Assembly: GCF_040869045.1 (NCBI RefSeq)
Contig: NC_090321.1
Span: 90,564,603-90,628,602 of the forward strand
Source of the DNA: Eurosta solidaginis
Lineage: Eukaryota > Arthropoda > Insecta > Diptera > Tephritidae
Reading direction: 5' to 3'
DNA: 64,000 nucleotides
The notes under the pieces were generated by a model. The model was not told the DNA's origin. It was given only the letters and a program-made list of their open reading frames with translations, and did not search any database. How positions within the stretch are numbered: position 1 is the stretch's first letter; every line of letters starts with the position of its first letter. The position numbers and the translations under genes were made by a program. Shown here piece after piece: positions 35,825-48,640 of the stretch.

Positions 35825-37315
35825 TCAGATATTCTGCTGGATAGACCTGTAGAAGAATGTAAAGCCTGTAAAGCCTTTCTGAAATGTGAGTACAACCTCA
35901 TAAATATTTGATTTAAAGTCGTGTGCATGTTGGGTATTTGAGGCTTCCCACAGGCGTCCATTTGAGGCAACAAATTGTCCGACATCATCCCAAGCATCAC
36001 TTTTTGTAGCAGCAGTTACAGTTTCTAAGCACCGCTCAACAACTTTGGCGTAACCATCCTCATGACAATTGTCATATCTTCGTCGCTTTGTGCCTGATGT
36101 GGATGGTGTCGGAGAGGACTCTTCTGGAGAATGTTCGGAAGCAGATGCAGATCCAAGTGATGGGATTTGGCTTTTCTAAATTGAAATCATATACATATTT
36201 TGGATGAGTCAGTATTATTAAATGAGGAGTGATTAAACAAAAGGCCGTGTTGCCATTTTCCACTCAATGCGGGATTTTAATGAAATAGGCCCGGAAAACA
36301 AAATTACACATGTTGTCTTCAATGGAAACTGCTAAAAGACGCTACTTCCTATATAAAAGATCTGTCAAAAACTAAATTTCATAAAAAGGGCATATTTCTT
36401 TGAGTTTCAACCAAGAGGAAAAAGAAACTCCATCTGCGGTATACGCTTACTGACCCGCTAGCCGGAAATGTTTTGACAGATAACCGAACGATTTGTCAAT
36501 TCAACTGTCGGTAAGCGTTTACCGGAGATGATGAAAACGGCTTATTTTAGTATTCCAATTCTGTATATACTTACATGTTTCAAGTTCGAAGTTGTTGGCG
36601 CTTCACTTCGCATCATTGGTTCTAAAAATTTAAGGGATGCGTGTATAGGGTTTGCTGTAGACGACGTTGACCCTTGCCCACTCTTTGTCTGTCCCATTTT
36701 ATTAAATGCGGCCTAAATTTGTAGAGAAAGACAATATGATTATTATTCTGTAACGTATTTGAATGTGACACCAAAGACAATAAATTACTATAAGCTGAGT
36801 CAGTTCGTTATAGTGAAATTACAATTTGGCACTAACAGCGACGGTGGCAGTGGCTACTTTTTTTTAGGGAATGTTCAAGTAATAACTCACATTTGCACAG
36901 TGGCAGTAAGAAGCAATACTGCCGAGTTTAGCACTGTTTCTAAATTCACTGCCGCTGCCACGATACTGCTACTGCTAAATTGTAGTTTCAGTATTACTTT
37001 GCGAAATCGACAATAAATCCCACAATATTTTTGGTGACACAAAACACAATAACTTACCCGAAACGAACAACGAAGACTGTTCCACTTTGTGGATACCTCC
37101 GACCTAGGCAGCTCCATAATTTCAGCAATTTCTTGCCAAAGGGCTTCCCTTGCATTCCTGTCCTTATATTCTTTGGACAAGAAGTTCCAGGTCCCTTCCC
37201 TCGACTCCACTTCATTAATTAGTTTTTCCGTCCGCTCGTTTGTCCAATGTTCCGCTAGCTTTCGCACTCTTTTTTTGGTTGCAGGGGTTGGTGGCGTGGC
37301 TTCCATTTCGTCCAT
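35825..37315 (-). CDS. Harbinger accessory MADF/Myb-like protein, three exons
   Basis: The ATG is at 37315. Exons are 37315-37058, 36712-36575 and 36175-35825; donors are GTAAGT and all junctions are phase 0, giving 248 residues. Exon 1 holds a MADF/Myb-like DNA-binding helix bundle (HWTNERTEKLINEVESREG, WNFLSKEYKDRNARE, WQEIAEIM, VSTKWNSLR). Exon 2 is Ser/Thr-rich linker (MGQTKSGQGSTSS). Exon 3 has a basic patch GTKRRRYDN, then SDAWDDVGQFVASN and HAHDFKSNIYEVVL, a likely protein-contact region. Such proteins help Harbinger transposases enter the nucleus and bind the element ends. The absence of stops suggests recent activity. The exon 2 boundaries are my own splice reading. Confidence 0.75.
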
Positions 37316-37628
37316 TTATCTAGTTTTCATAAATTAAACGAAAACAATTTAAATACATATATCAATCTTTATATATTATATTAAATAATTAATTTCCTTA
37401 CCTTAAATTTGCAACTTGATTTTTGGCTTACGAAATCAGCTGTGTAAATGTCAAACCTAGAGAAAAATGCCAACATGCTGCCAAATGCATTTTGACAGTC
37501 AAATGATGCCATATCAACTGGCAAACAGAAATGGGGCCGTTTTCATTTAGCTGACATTTTAATTGACACAGCGTAGTCAAAAGTGACGACAAACACAAAT
37601 GACACTATATGAAAACCCGTTTTCATTA

Positions 37629-37784
<156 letters not shown>

Positions 37785-38842
37785 TTAGTTAATAAACGAC
37801 CAAGAGTAACCAGTCGCGTCAAATGCTTACCTCGGTGTTTCTCCACATACCACCTTTTATCATAATTCGCGGCATGGTGCTATATAATTGTGAATTCTTT
37901 CGATGAGCACAAAAATCAAATCAAAAATGTTTGTCGAAATAAACAGCAAAAATCATTGTATATTAAAGACTTTGGGAAATTTTTAGAATAGCACCCCCCG
38001 AGTTCGGGGTAAAACTTTGTATCAAATGAAAGAAGGAGTTCTCCCGATCACAAATTTATATATTTTAAAGTGCGCAAACTTATAATTTAAAAGGTATTTG
38101 TTGTTAAAGTTTGCAAATTTCTATAGCACTTTAAATTACAATTTACACATCTTTCAAAAACTTAATCCACATACATATCTATATAAATTGGCAACGATAA
38201 ACTTAAATTGCATTTTTGTATATTTCACATTTCATTTTTGCAGTTTTCACTTATTATAAATGTTTTTATTAAATCAATCACGCTTTTGTAGCAACATGCA
38301 CATATATATATATATACATATATTTTATTGATGACATTACAAAGCTGTGCTGTCACATATATATACGTATACACATAAAAAATTTGTATAGAAATTTGCA
38401 AACTTTAACACCAAATAACCATTCCGAGTGCAACTTTCAGCGAGTGTGGATGGTTTAAAACAATTTGTGAAAGTAAAATCGTATAGTACATTTTTTGGCA
38501 CACAAAAGTGAACAAATTTTTTGGTTTTGTAGTTGCAAATTTGTATATGTTGCAAATCGTAATAAAATATATAAAATAAAGTCTTACAAAAGAATGTAGT
38601 GCGTATATATGCACGAAAGTGGTTTTTTATAATTTTTAAATAATCTGCGCGTTAGTGCTACAAACTAAAGGCAATTTTAAACTTTTCCAAGCATACTAAA
38701 ACTCTGGGTAAGTGAAGTGGCTAAATTGTAAATTTCTAAAAAAGATTAAATAAGTTTCAACCCTAGAGTGCAGCTCTAAAGCTCACTCCTGGGTAAATTT
38801 AAAGATAGAGTGTCCTTTGGGACACGAAAAAGAAACACCAAA

Positions 38843-40357
38843 ATGGCATCTTCATCGTCTTCAGGTAAAGATGGTGAACGTGGGCCTACAAAAAAGCCTA
38901 AAATTTTAAACGATGAAAATGTCACGGGATTCTTTGAAATGTCGAATAACGCCATCGTCAGAATAAAGGAAAAAAATGTAGGTAACGGGGATTCTGTTGC
39001 GTCTTCTCAGACTCCGTTAGCCATAGGAACAAAGACAAACGAAACATTAACACAAAAAACAACGGACATAACAAATGACAAAACTACTGCAGAAAGCAGT
39101 GTTGCCAACACACAACAGCACAGTGATGTACCGAAAAACTATAACCATGACGCAATAAAAATTTTATATCCGCCCAGATTTACTGGAGAAATTTTTGTTT
39201 TGGTAGATAGCTCCCAATGCCCCAGCTTAAAAAATGAAAAATTTACAACTGGGCTTACTTTATGTAGCCAAATAAAAGATTTACGTTTTCGTGACATTGA
39301 TCATGTTAAGGCCTTAGGAAGAACACTCTATAAAGTAATCTTTAAAAATACCTATTCGGCAAACTCTTTCATAATGGACGAACGCCTAGCCAAAAGAGGA
39401 TTAAGGCAATTTGTTCCTAGAACAGCCTTAGAAATATATGGGGTAGTTAGAGGTGTGCCCACATGCTACTCGGAACAAGATATTTTAAAAGAAGCCGAGT
39501 CGAGTGTACCAATCGCGTCTGTACGCAGATTTATTAGAAAAGATCCCACAACTGGTGAACAAACTTCATTAAACTCAATAAAAATTGGGTTTACTGGAAG
39601 AGAACTGCCAAAATCAATTTTCTTCGAATATACTAAACTCGATGTAGATTACTACATCCCGCCCTTACGGCAATGTTCAAAATGTGGTCGTATTGGCCAC
39701 ACCATGTTAGGATGCAAAGCCAAGGAAAGATGCATAAATTGCGGAAGTAATGAATGCAAAAACGCAAATTGCCAAAGTAACAATTGCATTCTATGCGACA
39801 AAACGGGCCATAGTGCCAAAGATAAAAACAAATGTGCAATGTGGGAGAGGGAAATTACAATAAACCGTATCAAGACAGTCAAGAGTCTCAGCAGGAAGGA
39901 AGTATTAAATACTTACTTCCCTACTAAAAACAGGTTTGATATACTTGATCTGGATGAGGAAACACATTTTCCAACAATTTCACACAATTCTGATGATTTT
40001 CATGACAGGGAAGGAGTAGTAAACAAACGTCTAACAAGAAAGTTATATAGCGAAATCGCCAGCAAAGGCGATGAAATAGCTGTCAGGAGACAAATAACTC
40101 CAAAATCTGTTGAAAAACGGGAAAAGAAACTATCTACCAAACCTGTATTTGAAACCGACGAATACCAAAAAGGTATTGTAAAAGAATTTGAAAAAGTCAT
40201 GACTGATCTCATGAAAGTCACCCAAACAATCTCCCTCCAAATTAATAACAAGGAGGTTTTGGAAAGTTTCTTCCAAGTCAAATCCAAATATGACAGACTG
40301 ATGATAAAATTGGACGAGGAAAAAATTAATGCCTTGTCACATTCTAAAAAACCTTAA
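38843..40357 (+). CDS. ORF1 (Gag-like, CCHC) of the I-clade element
   Basis: The first ATG in the frame is at 38843, with a good context (AAAATGG), giving 504 residues. The N-terminal third is Ser/Thr/Lys-rich. The centre has a nucleic-acid-binding fold typical of ORF1p (PPRFTGEIFVLVDSS, RDIDHVKALGRTLYKV). Three Cys-rich knuckles follow (CSKCGRIGHTMLGC, CINCGSNECKNANC, CILCDKTGHSAKDKNKC). The protein coats the element RNA in the cytoplasm and chaperones reverse transcription. Its stop overlaps the ORF2 start as TAATG (40355-40359), a layout suited to termination-reinitiation. The frame is intact. Confidence 0.85.
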   Translation: MASSSSSGKDGERGPTKKPKILNDENVTGFFEMSNNAIVRIKEKNVGNGDSVASSQTPLAIGTKTNETLTQKTTDITNDKTTAESSVANTQQHSDVPKNYNHDAIKILYPPRFTGEIFVLVDSSQCPSLKNEKFTTGLTLCSQIKDLRFRDIDHVKALGRTLYKVIFKNTYSANSFIMDERLAKRGLRQFVPRTALEIYGVVRGVPTCYSEQDILKEAESSVPIASVRRFIRKDPTTGEQTSLNSIKIGFTGRELPKSIFFEYTKLDVDYYIPPLRQCSKCGRIGHTMLGCKAKERCINCGSNECKNANCQSNNCILCDKTGHSAKDKNKCAMWEREITINRIKTVKSLSRKEVLNTYFPTKNRFDILDLDEETHFPTISHNSDDFHDREGVVNKRLTRKLYSEIASKGDEIAVRRQITPKSVEKREKKLSTKPVFETDEYQKGIVKEFEKVMTDLMKVTQTISLQINNKEVLESFFQVKSKYDRLMIKLDEEKINALSHSKKP

Positions 40358-43300
40358 TGTTAATTTTACAACTAAACTGCCAATCATTTAAAGCAAATTT
40401 AGATGCCATTGAATTTTATTTATCTAAATATAACTTTGATATAGCTTGCCTTAATGAAATTTTTTTAACTAGAGTAAGCACTCATAGAAAACTTATAGGA
40501 TTCAATTTAATCAAGAAATATAGAGAAGATGGTTATGGGGGTGTCGCAATAGCCCTCGAAAATACCATAAAATTCAAAAAAAATAAATTTTGTTACCAAC
40601 TTTGACATTTTAGTTATACAAACAACAAATCTTAAACCAAACCTAACTGTATGCACTGCATACCTTCCACCCAGTGTAAATACCTCCGAATTCAGCATTG
40701 AAATTCAAAGAACTCTAAATTTTCTTGACTCGCTCCCAAATACGGTATTCATCGGAGATTTTAATGCCAGGCATAGCAACTGGGGTGACACATTAAGCTC
40801 CAGCAAAGGAAATCATCTTTTCAATTTGATTCAGGAATCTACCTTCCAAATACTTAATAATGGAGACTACACGTTCCAAAAAGATAACAGATCACCAGGT
40901 GGATCTGTACTCGATCTCGCTTTTTCCAATTTCAATGCCCCTTTTAAATGGTCAGTGGATAAAATCAGAATTGGGGGTAGCCACCACTATCCTATAACTA
41001 TTGACATAAACAACATCAAAACAAACACTTCCACCTTTTTGTCAAAAAAAAAAGTTATTAAAAAACTTAAGTAACCTTGAATGCGAATCAAATTTAGAGA
41101 TGTTTGAAAACAAATTCCAGGAAGAAATTAAGAATGCTACTGTCACAAAAAGTGATTCCAAAGTACTAAAAACTGGTGGGATGACAATACTGAAAAAATT
41201 TATAGGTTCCTCATTGTTGCTTTTAAAAAAGCCAAACGATATCCAAATCCTGAAAACTATCATGCTCTAACAGAAGCGAGGAAACGTTGGAAAAAAGAAA
41301 TAAAGCGAGCCAAAAAAGTCAATTTTGATAATAAAATTAAAGAACTCAACTCCGGTATTGATAAAAATGGGTGGAAGTTCGTTAAAGCCATCAGGGGGGA
41401 TTATAGTTCCAATAGTAAAAATGCATGGAACAGTGAAAATAATTTAAATTTCCTGACCATGTTACAAAATCAAGTTCATCAAATATCTACCAGACTAGAA
41501 ATGAACATTGCCATAGACACAGATCCAAACTTAATCATAACATACGAAGATCTGCAAAATGCTCTTAAGAAAAAGAAAAAGGACACCGCTACTGGAGCGG
41601 ATAAAATTTCCTACAGCATGATAAAGTCACTCCCTGATGTTACTTTAAATAATTTTCGAGCAGCACTAAATGACATTTTCCTTTCCAACAAAATACCAGA
41701 CAGCTGGAGAACAATAAAAATTGTTCCAGTCCCAAAAAAGGAAAAAGACCTGAATAATTTCGAAAATTTTAGACCTATCTCATTAATATCTGTCCCGCTC
41801 AAATTATTAAATACATGCATTAAAGACAGAATATATAACTTCTTAGAAAAACACAACAAGTTACCTTTATCAACTTTTGCTTATAGGAAAAATAGATCGG
41901 CAACCTCATGTGTAAATCACATTTTGCATCAACTCAAAGTCCTGAAAAGTAATAAAGCTCACTCCATTTTATGTACAGTCGATTTCAGTAACGCTTACAA
42001 CTGTGTAGATATACATATTCTTAAAAACATTCTCTTTGATATGCAAATCAATGAAGCATACATAGAATGGATTTGTAATTTCTTATCATATAGGAAATTA
42101 AGGCTAGGTAATGACGAAGCTGAAGTTGTAAATGGCCTTCCTCAAGGCAGTTGTCTGTCGCCTCTTCTATTTAATTTATATACAGCCTCCTTACACAATC
42201 TCAGTGATGACAACACACATATTTACCAGTTTGCTGATGATTTGTTTATAATCTCATCAGGTAACAATTTCATTGAAGCAAATTTCAATCTTCAATCAAA
42301 ATTAGACATTCTAATGGAAAAATGCAATCTACTAAATCTCAGTTTCAATCCAAACAAAACTAAAGCCATGTATATAAACCAAAGCAGTAAGAAAGAATTG
42401 AGAGTTGAAGTAAATGGCATCAATATAGCTCAAGTCCGTAACATTAAAGTCTTAGGGCGGTACATAAATTCATCCCTTAGTGCGAAGCAGGCATGCTTAA
42501 CGAACGAAACGATATCATTTCGTTACGATAATCAACGTTAATAAACGAAACGAAGTCAGATCGTCAAATTAACGAAATGATTTCGTTTCGTTTTCTGCCA
42601 TATCAAAACGAAATCAAATCGTTTATGTTGATTATTAATTTCAAACTATGCTGGCAAAGCTGATTGATGGCGGAGTCATTAAAGGTGAAAGCATTATCCA
42701 AGCTGATTGCAACTTTTCTCATGAATTTTGACAGTACGAACATTTCTCAGAGTATTTTTGACATTACCACCAACGAATTACACAAACAAATTACATAGAG
42801 TTTGTGTGTGTATGTGCGCTCGTTGTTGCCACCTTACGGCTTCACCATGGCTATAGCATTGCCAGCACAATTCATACATAAAGTATCACGTTTTCGTTAA
42901 CGTTTTTAACGTTAACGAAAGCTTTTCGTTTCGGTTAAAAACGAGATACAATGTATCTTGATAATTTCTTTATCGATAATATTTCGAAGTGTTTCAACGG
43001 AAACGGTGGAAATTTTTTGATAAACGATTAGCTTAACGTTAAGGTGCATCCCTGGTGCGAAGGAACATTTCTCAAATGTCGTAGAAAAATCAAAATCCAA
43101 TATCAACTTATTCAAATGTCTAACAAATATCAAATCAGGACTTCATCCGCAAACTGGTTTAAATTTATATAAGTCCTTAGTAAGGTCCAAAATCGAGTAC
43201 TGTAGCACAACCTGTGTAAATGCTGCTCAATCTTCACACAACAAAGTTCGATCACTGCAAAACAAATTCTTACGTAGATCTTTAGGCCTCACTCCGTCTA

Positions 43301-44288
43301 CGCCGGTACCCCTACTTTATGCTATCGCAAACGAACTTCCACCCCAAGGAAGATGTAAGTGGCTTATGGCAAAAGAAATGGTTACGATATTCACTACAAA
43401 TGATCCAATAAGAACTTCCATAACTGAGTATACGCATTTAAACACAAATTACACAACAATTTACAACCAATTCAAATGGATTTTCGACAGTCTTGGTACG
43501 GTGGATTGTTCTTTCCCTTACCCCAAGATCATCATCCGAGACAAAATTTTAAACTTAAAAAAAGCCAATATGACTAATGAATATGCTGTTGCAAACTATC
43601 ATGAAATAATTGACAATTACAAAAATTTAGCCTTTGACATTATATTTACAGATGCCTCTCTTGGCGAAAACAAAACTGGTTGTGGTATTTTTTATTTGAA
43701 CACTAACAGCGAACACTCATTTTGTTTGCCTTTCAAATCCTCTTCTGCCTTTGGTGAAATATTAGCCATAGAGGAAGCCATTAATTTGGCCATTACAAAC
43801 GAAAGTGAAAGTATAGCTATCTTCACAGATAGTCTAGCGGTTTGTCACATTTTAAAAGACCATCGAACCAACAACTATATAGCTCAAAATATCTTTCGTA
43901 CTATTCAACATCACAATTTCAATCAAGTACACATAATCTGGACACCCAGTCATATGGGTATACCAGGAAATGAAAGAGCTGATACAATTGCCAAGAAAGC
44001 AACCGAACTGACATCTTCAAAGATTTTAAACTTACTATACAAGAGGGTCTTAGATTTATTCGAAATGAAATATACGACACTTGGTACAACGAATTTTTGG
44101 AATTTTCAATTGAACATCCAAACTTATATGCAGACATACATAGAACTAGGAAAAATCACTGCTGGTTCAGGAAATTAAAATTTCCGACTACGGAACTGAA
44201 GAGACTAAACAGAATCTTGGCAGGTCACACATATGACAAGTCCTATTTATTTAAAATTGGCGCCAACAGATCCGAAAGATGTGTTTGC
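40357..44288 (+). pseudogene. ORF2 (endonuclease, RT, RNase H) of the I-clade element, broken
   Basis: The endonuclease starts at 40357 (LQLNCQSFKANLDAIE). It shifts frame near 40590 and continues with GDFNARHSNWGD and GGSHHYPI, then shifts again in an A-run near 41045. The RT is open at 41459-42541 (YEDLQNALKKKKKDTATGAD, CTVDFSNAYNCVD, GLPQGSCLSPLLFN, catalytic FADD). A hAT MITE at 42488-43054 interrupts it. RNase H is at about 43640-43990 with FTDASLGENKTGCGIF, GEILAIEEA, IFTDSLAVC and TPSHMGIPGNERAD, so its acidic residues are present. The C-terminal LNRILAGHTYDKSYL is followed by a truncated Cys motif. At least three frameshifts plus the MITE make it inactive. Confidence 0.82.
42480..43062. 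mobile_element. hAT-type MITE inside the I-clade element
   Basis: The element (42488-43054, 567 bp) is flanked by an 8-bp duplication GTGCGAAG (42480-42487 and 43055-43062). Its ends are CAGGCATGCTTAACG and, from the right, CAGGGATGCACCTTAACG. Eight-base duplications and CAGG ends are hAT features. The interior is rich in AACGAAACGA-like repeats and has no transposase. Confidence 0.82.
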
Positions 44289-44626
44289 ACTTTAAGATAT
44301 ATATATATGTGATCTGGAGAACTCCCTCTTAATTTTAAATCTTTCCGGAGATATTCCATTTAAAACACTCAAAATTGAAAAAATTTTCGACCACCAAATG
44401 TTTTGCTGTCTCTGCTGAATTAGAAATGGCGGATTTTTTTGCACGCAAAAATTACGTATTTTGCTATCCCTATAAAAATAATAGGTGCGAGAGAGCACGA
44501 TACATTGTGGGAAAGCTAAATTTGTCAACATGCTATTTCATTTGGAGAATTTTTCATTCCAAATCGTCACCCCTGTCAAAAATTCGTGTGTCTGTGTGCG
44601 TTTTTGGTCACTAGATTTTTGCAGGG

Positions 44627-44882
44627 TATGAATGATGGATAAACTTGTGTCCTGCCAACGTGTCAAGCTGCGAATGACAAGTCAGCAGTAATCGATGAAC
44701 GTCAAATTTCGTACTTCTGTCAACGTGGCAATTTCTGCTTGGGCAATGAAAAGAGTGATGAAATTGCAATTCATGACAGTTGATATACATACTAAAGAAA
44801 AAATAGCGAGCATTTTGGCAACATCAGACACAGACAGGACAAGTGTTTTAACGTCGCTGATAACTTAATAGATTCCTTTTCA
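44627..44882. other. Spacer outside the right terminus of the block
   Basis: No gene was seen. The stretch differs from the sequence outside the left terminus, so the inverted duplication stops at 44626. Confidence 0.45.
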
Positions 44883-45357
44883 ATGTCATATATGTATATT
44901 ATTGTTTAAATAAAAATTTTTGTCAAATGACGCGTTATAATTTCGGAAGCAATAATTCGAAGGCGGCAAAGTAGTACTTTTACTCTGTCAAGATATTTTT
45001 GCAAAAAAAAAGTTTAAGATTTTCATTTGGTTGATGTAATTGTGGTGATATTGTTGTACTCAGAAAAGAATTAACTAAAAAGGCGTTTTGCACTAATACA
45101 ATTTTCACCAGTTTCGCAGCCGTTTGAGGGTAATTATTCAGTTTTTTGTGAATATCTATTAATAAAAGAACAATTTCTTATTTCCGACTTCTAATTATTG
45201 AATTACATTACAGAATTCTTGATTCCATTCTGCTGGCATTTCCTTTTGTGTCTTCTATTCCCCTTTACATTTCCGAATTACTCTTAAAAGAAAGCGTTAA
45301 ATAAAACACGGAAAGCAACAAGAATTAGCAACAAAAATTTTAAGAACTGCTTGGAAC
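44883..45357 (+). repeat. Dispersed 475-bp repeat, copy 2
   Basis: It is near-identical to 1215-1690 and in the same orientation. The flanks differ on both sides. See copy 1 for its limits. Confidence 0.7.
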
Positions 45358-46418
45358 GGGCGCTGCTGAAATACTTCCCCCCTTTATCACCCTCTTAGTC
45401 TATGTCATGATCAACTTGAGTTCAATGATTTTCTAATCTAAAAGGGACTTACACTTTGCAGGTCCATGTGCAATGGTTCAACATTCTAGGTCACTTCTTT
45501 CCTATGGAAAACTGTACTAAACTCCCTTTATTTATGCTGACTTTGCGAAGACAAAAATTAATTTGATTTAACCTGATTATCATTGAATGTCCTGCACACG
45601 TATTAGTATCGATGTCAGAGATATCCCTTTTCGGTTTCGGCTCTATTAAATTAAACGGCTTTAACGGTTAGGGCCACCTAACATTTAAGGTTTGCGTCAT
45701 TTTGGCCGTCACATCTGTCTTAATGCAAACAACTTTTGTATATGTAGTAACTTTTTTATTTATGTAGATTATAAATTTTTTAATTTCAATAATTCAAGTT
45801 TTCAGTATGTTTTGTTTGTATTATAAATAACCGCATTTTGTTTAATTGTAAAATGATTAATGTATTTATTTTAAATTTTGTATTCCTAAACCTTATTAAA
45901 AAAATACCATCAGCTGATTTCCGGCGATCACCTGTTCTTGGTTACGAAATGGTCAAGTTTCTTGCTGCGTTTCGATCAAGCGTGATCCAGTTACGAATGG
46001 AAATTTAACATACAAATGCAGCAACAAATTGATCCATATGTGAGCGTGGACGATTTCGACGATTTTACCGCATCGTCGACGATCTCAGTTTATGTGCTCA
46101 AGTAATGGCTTAAGGGCACATTACTGATGCTTAGCATAGACTTGACTTGACTTGGCGTACACTTGGCAACTTAGTCACGATTATACTCCACTTAGCGCAT
46201 ACAATCTGGCATTATAATCAGCTTTGAAATTTATTTTTAAATAAATGTCAATTTGTATGACAAAATGTCAAAATGAAATGGAAACAAACAAATGGCATTT
46301 CAAAATGTAAACGTCACTCAGAACTTACATAGAAAATGAAAATTCAACAGACATCTAAGTCAAGTTAAGTGTTGCCAAGATTTGAGTAATCAGTAACATT
46401 TTTTTTTATATTTTATAC
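45358..46418. other. Noncoding spacer
   Basis: I see no gene, repeat unit or RNA. Base composition is like the other AT-rich spacers in the window. Confidence 0.4.
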
Positions 46419-46857
46419 TACGAATATTCTTATGTTATTTAGCATTTGCGTGAATAAAGAAACTAATATTTCTCTATACTATAGTATGTATACATAAAAC
46501 CAGTGCGCTGTTGCATTTTATCAGACTTGCCAAAGTATAATTGTATTATCAGTTATTTGTATGCAATATTTTACTTTTGGCAACTCTGTTCGATCGTCAT
46601 CGTGTTGTGATCACGGTCGTTAAAAAACGAGCAATGATCGGGTGATGGTGGTCCGCAAACGCATTGCAAAGGAGTATTGTTAGAGTACTCCAACATGAAG
46701 AAAATGGAACACGTAATGCAACAATTTTTGCAAGGTATACATAAAACCAGTGCGCATTTTATCAGAGTTGCCATAGTAGAATTTTATTATCAGTTATTTG
46801 TATGCAATATTTTACTTTTGGCAACTCTGTTCGATCGTCATCGAGTCGTGATCACGG
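46419..46857 (+). mobile_element. Fragment of foldback element E1, rearranged
   Basis: 46419-46734 matches positions 1-315. The following 46735-46857 repeats an internal part of the same arm in the same orientation, starting at GTATACATAAAACCAG, and then stops at GATCACGG. The other arm is missing. BEL/Pao coding sequence begins at the next base, so a deletion or recombination joined the two. Confidence 0.7.
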
Positions 46858-48640
46858 AAACAATATTTGGTTGGGTGATACTTGGCAAAATAGAGTCGAG
46901 TCAATCATTTCATATTTTTGTGGGTACTGCATCACTTGATGCAACTAATCAGTTACAAAGGTTTTGGGAAGTCGAAGAAATACAGCCGCTGACACAGGTT
47001 CTGACAGTTGAGGAACAACAAGCAGAAGATCATTACATAAAGTATGTTACACGCGCAAAAGATGGTAGATATGTAGTTCGGCTGCCTCTCAGGGAAGAAA
47101 AATTAGAATTTGGCGATTCGAGGTTAGCAGCATGGAATCGATTATGCTTAATGGAAAGGAGATTTAATAAAGATGAAATATTAGCACATAGCTACAAACA
47201 ATTTATGCAAGAGTAAAAATTGATGAATCATATGGAAGAAGTGGTAGATGAAAAGGCACAGGTCGAGTATTATCTCCCACATCACGCCGTGTTGAAACCA
47301 GAAAGTACAACTACAAATGGGAAGGCACTGAATGATAAACTACTCATAGGACCCACGGTTCAAAAAGATTTATTTTCGTTATTGATTCAATTTCACAAGT
47401 TTAAGGTAGGGTTCACAGGTGATATAGAAAAAATGTACAGACAGATTTTGGTCAACAAGAACGACAGAAGCTATCAAGGAGTTTTATGGAGGGAAACCAG
47501 TGAAGATGAAGTAAAGGCATATGAGCTAAAAACAGTTATGTACGGCACTGCATGTGCACCCTTTTTAGCAACAAGGACACTCAAGCAAATAGGAATTGAA
47601 AATTCGGCCTTATTTCCCAGAGCAAGTAAAGCAATTCTAGATGGGTTTTATGTAGATGATTTCATGTGGTGCTTCGAAGATGTAGAGTCGGCTGTGCAGT
47701 TAAAAATCGAGTTATGTGATCTACTTACTCAAGCAGGATTCCATTTACGCAAGTGATGTTCGAACTCATCAGAATTTATGTCCACGATCGATGCAAATGA
47801 TACAGAAATGTCAGCGGAAACGATTATCGATGATACGCAGACAGTCAAAACTTTAGGATTGTTATGAAACACAACGTGTGATTCCTTCAAATATAAGGTA
47901 ACTCTAAACGAAATACAACAGCAAATTACCAAACGAACAGTTTTATCAGATATTTCGAAAGTATTTGATCCATTAGGATGGTTAGCACCAGTGGTCATTT
48001 CTTTGAAACTTTTAATGCAGCAGTTATGGTTGAGGGGCATTGATTGGGATGAGCAGTTGCCTAATGATGTGGTCACACGATGGTACGAGTTGAGGAGTGG
48101 CATCAATGACATTTTGAAAATGAGAATTCCAAGATGGATTAGATTTACAAACGGTGAGTTGTTAGAACTTCATTGCTTTGCAGATGCATCAGAGGTAGCG
48201 TATGCTGCCGCAGTTTATATTAAAGTTCGCCATTTAGATGGGTTAGTGTCAACAAATCTTATTGCCTCCAAAAGCCGGATAGCACCTATTAAACAAATAA
48301 CATTACCAAACTTGAGTTGTGCGCTGCACAGCTCATGACCAAATTGGTTGTAAAAGTAAAGGAAGCACTTGACGTTGATCAGGTTCCCATATTCGGGTAT
48401 TCTGATTCAACTATTGTCTTAGCTTGGCTAAGCGATTATCCACGTCGATGGAAAACATTCATTGCTAACCGAACTTCATACATTTTGAATATATTACCAC
48501 GAGAAAGCTGGCGTCATATTTCTTCACATAATAATCCTGCAGATTTAGCAACAAGAGGTATTACCGCTTGTAACTTAATAAATAACGAGCTTTGGTGGCA
48601 CGGGCCTAACATACTGAGAACACGTCATCAGTGGGAATAA
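46858..48640 (+). pseudogene. BEL/Pao reverse transcriptase and RNase H, broken
   Basis: The frame starts in the protease-RT linker (TIFGWVILGKI, LQRFWEVEEI, GRYVVRLPLREEK). The RT part reads LPHHAVLKPES, GDIEKMYRQI, TVMYGTACAPFLATR and the catalytic YVDD (near 47650). RNase H-like sequence follows, with KVFDPLGWLAPVVI, HCFADASEVAYAA, FGYSDSTIVLAWL and NPADLATRG. In-frame stops occur at 47214-47216, 47754-47756, about 47864 and 48638-48640. A frameshift lies near 48310-48330. The order and motifs are those of BEL/Pao pol, which is made as one polyprotein. This copy cannot make it. Confidence 0.85.

Larger units (their letters stand above)
38405..44300 (+). mobile_element. I-clade non-LTR retrotransposon inserted in the right arm
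   Basis: It begins about 38405, right after the arm sequence CACCAAATAACC, and ends near 44290-44300, where the arm resumes with a TA-rich tract. It carries ORF1 with zinc knuckles and ORF2 with endonuclease, RT and RNase H, the content of the I clade. The 3' end is missing: coding stops inside the C-terminal Cys motif, with no untranslated region or tail, and about 20 bp of arm sequence is lost. A 567-bp hAT MITE splits ORF2. The left arm lacks the element. Confidence 0.8.
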
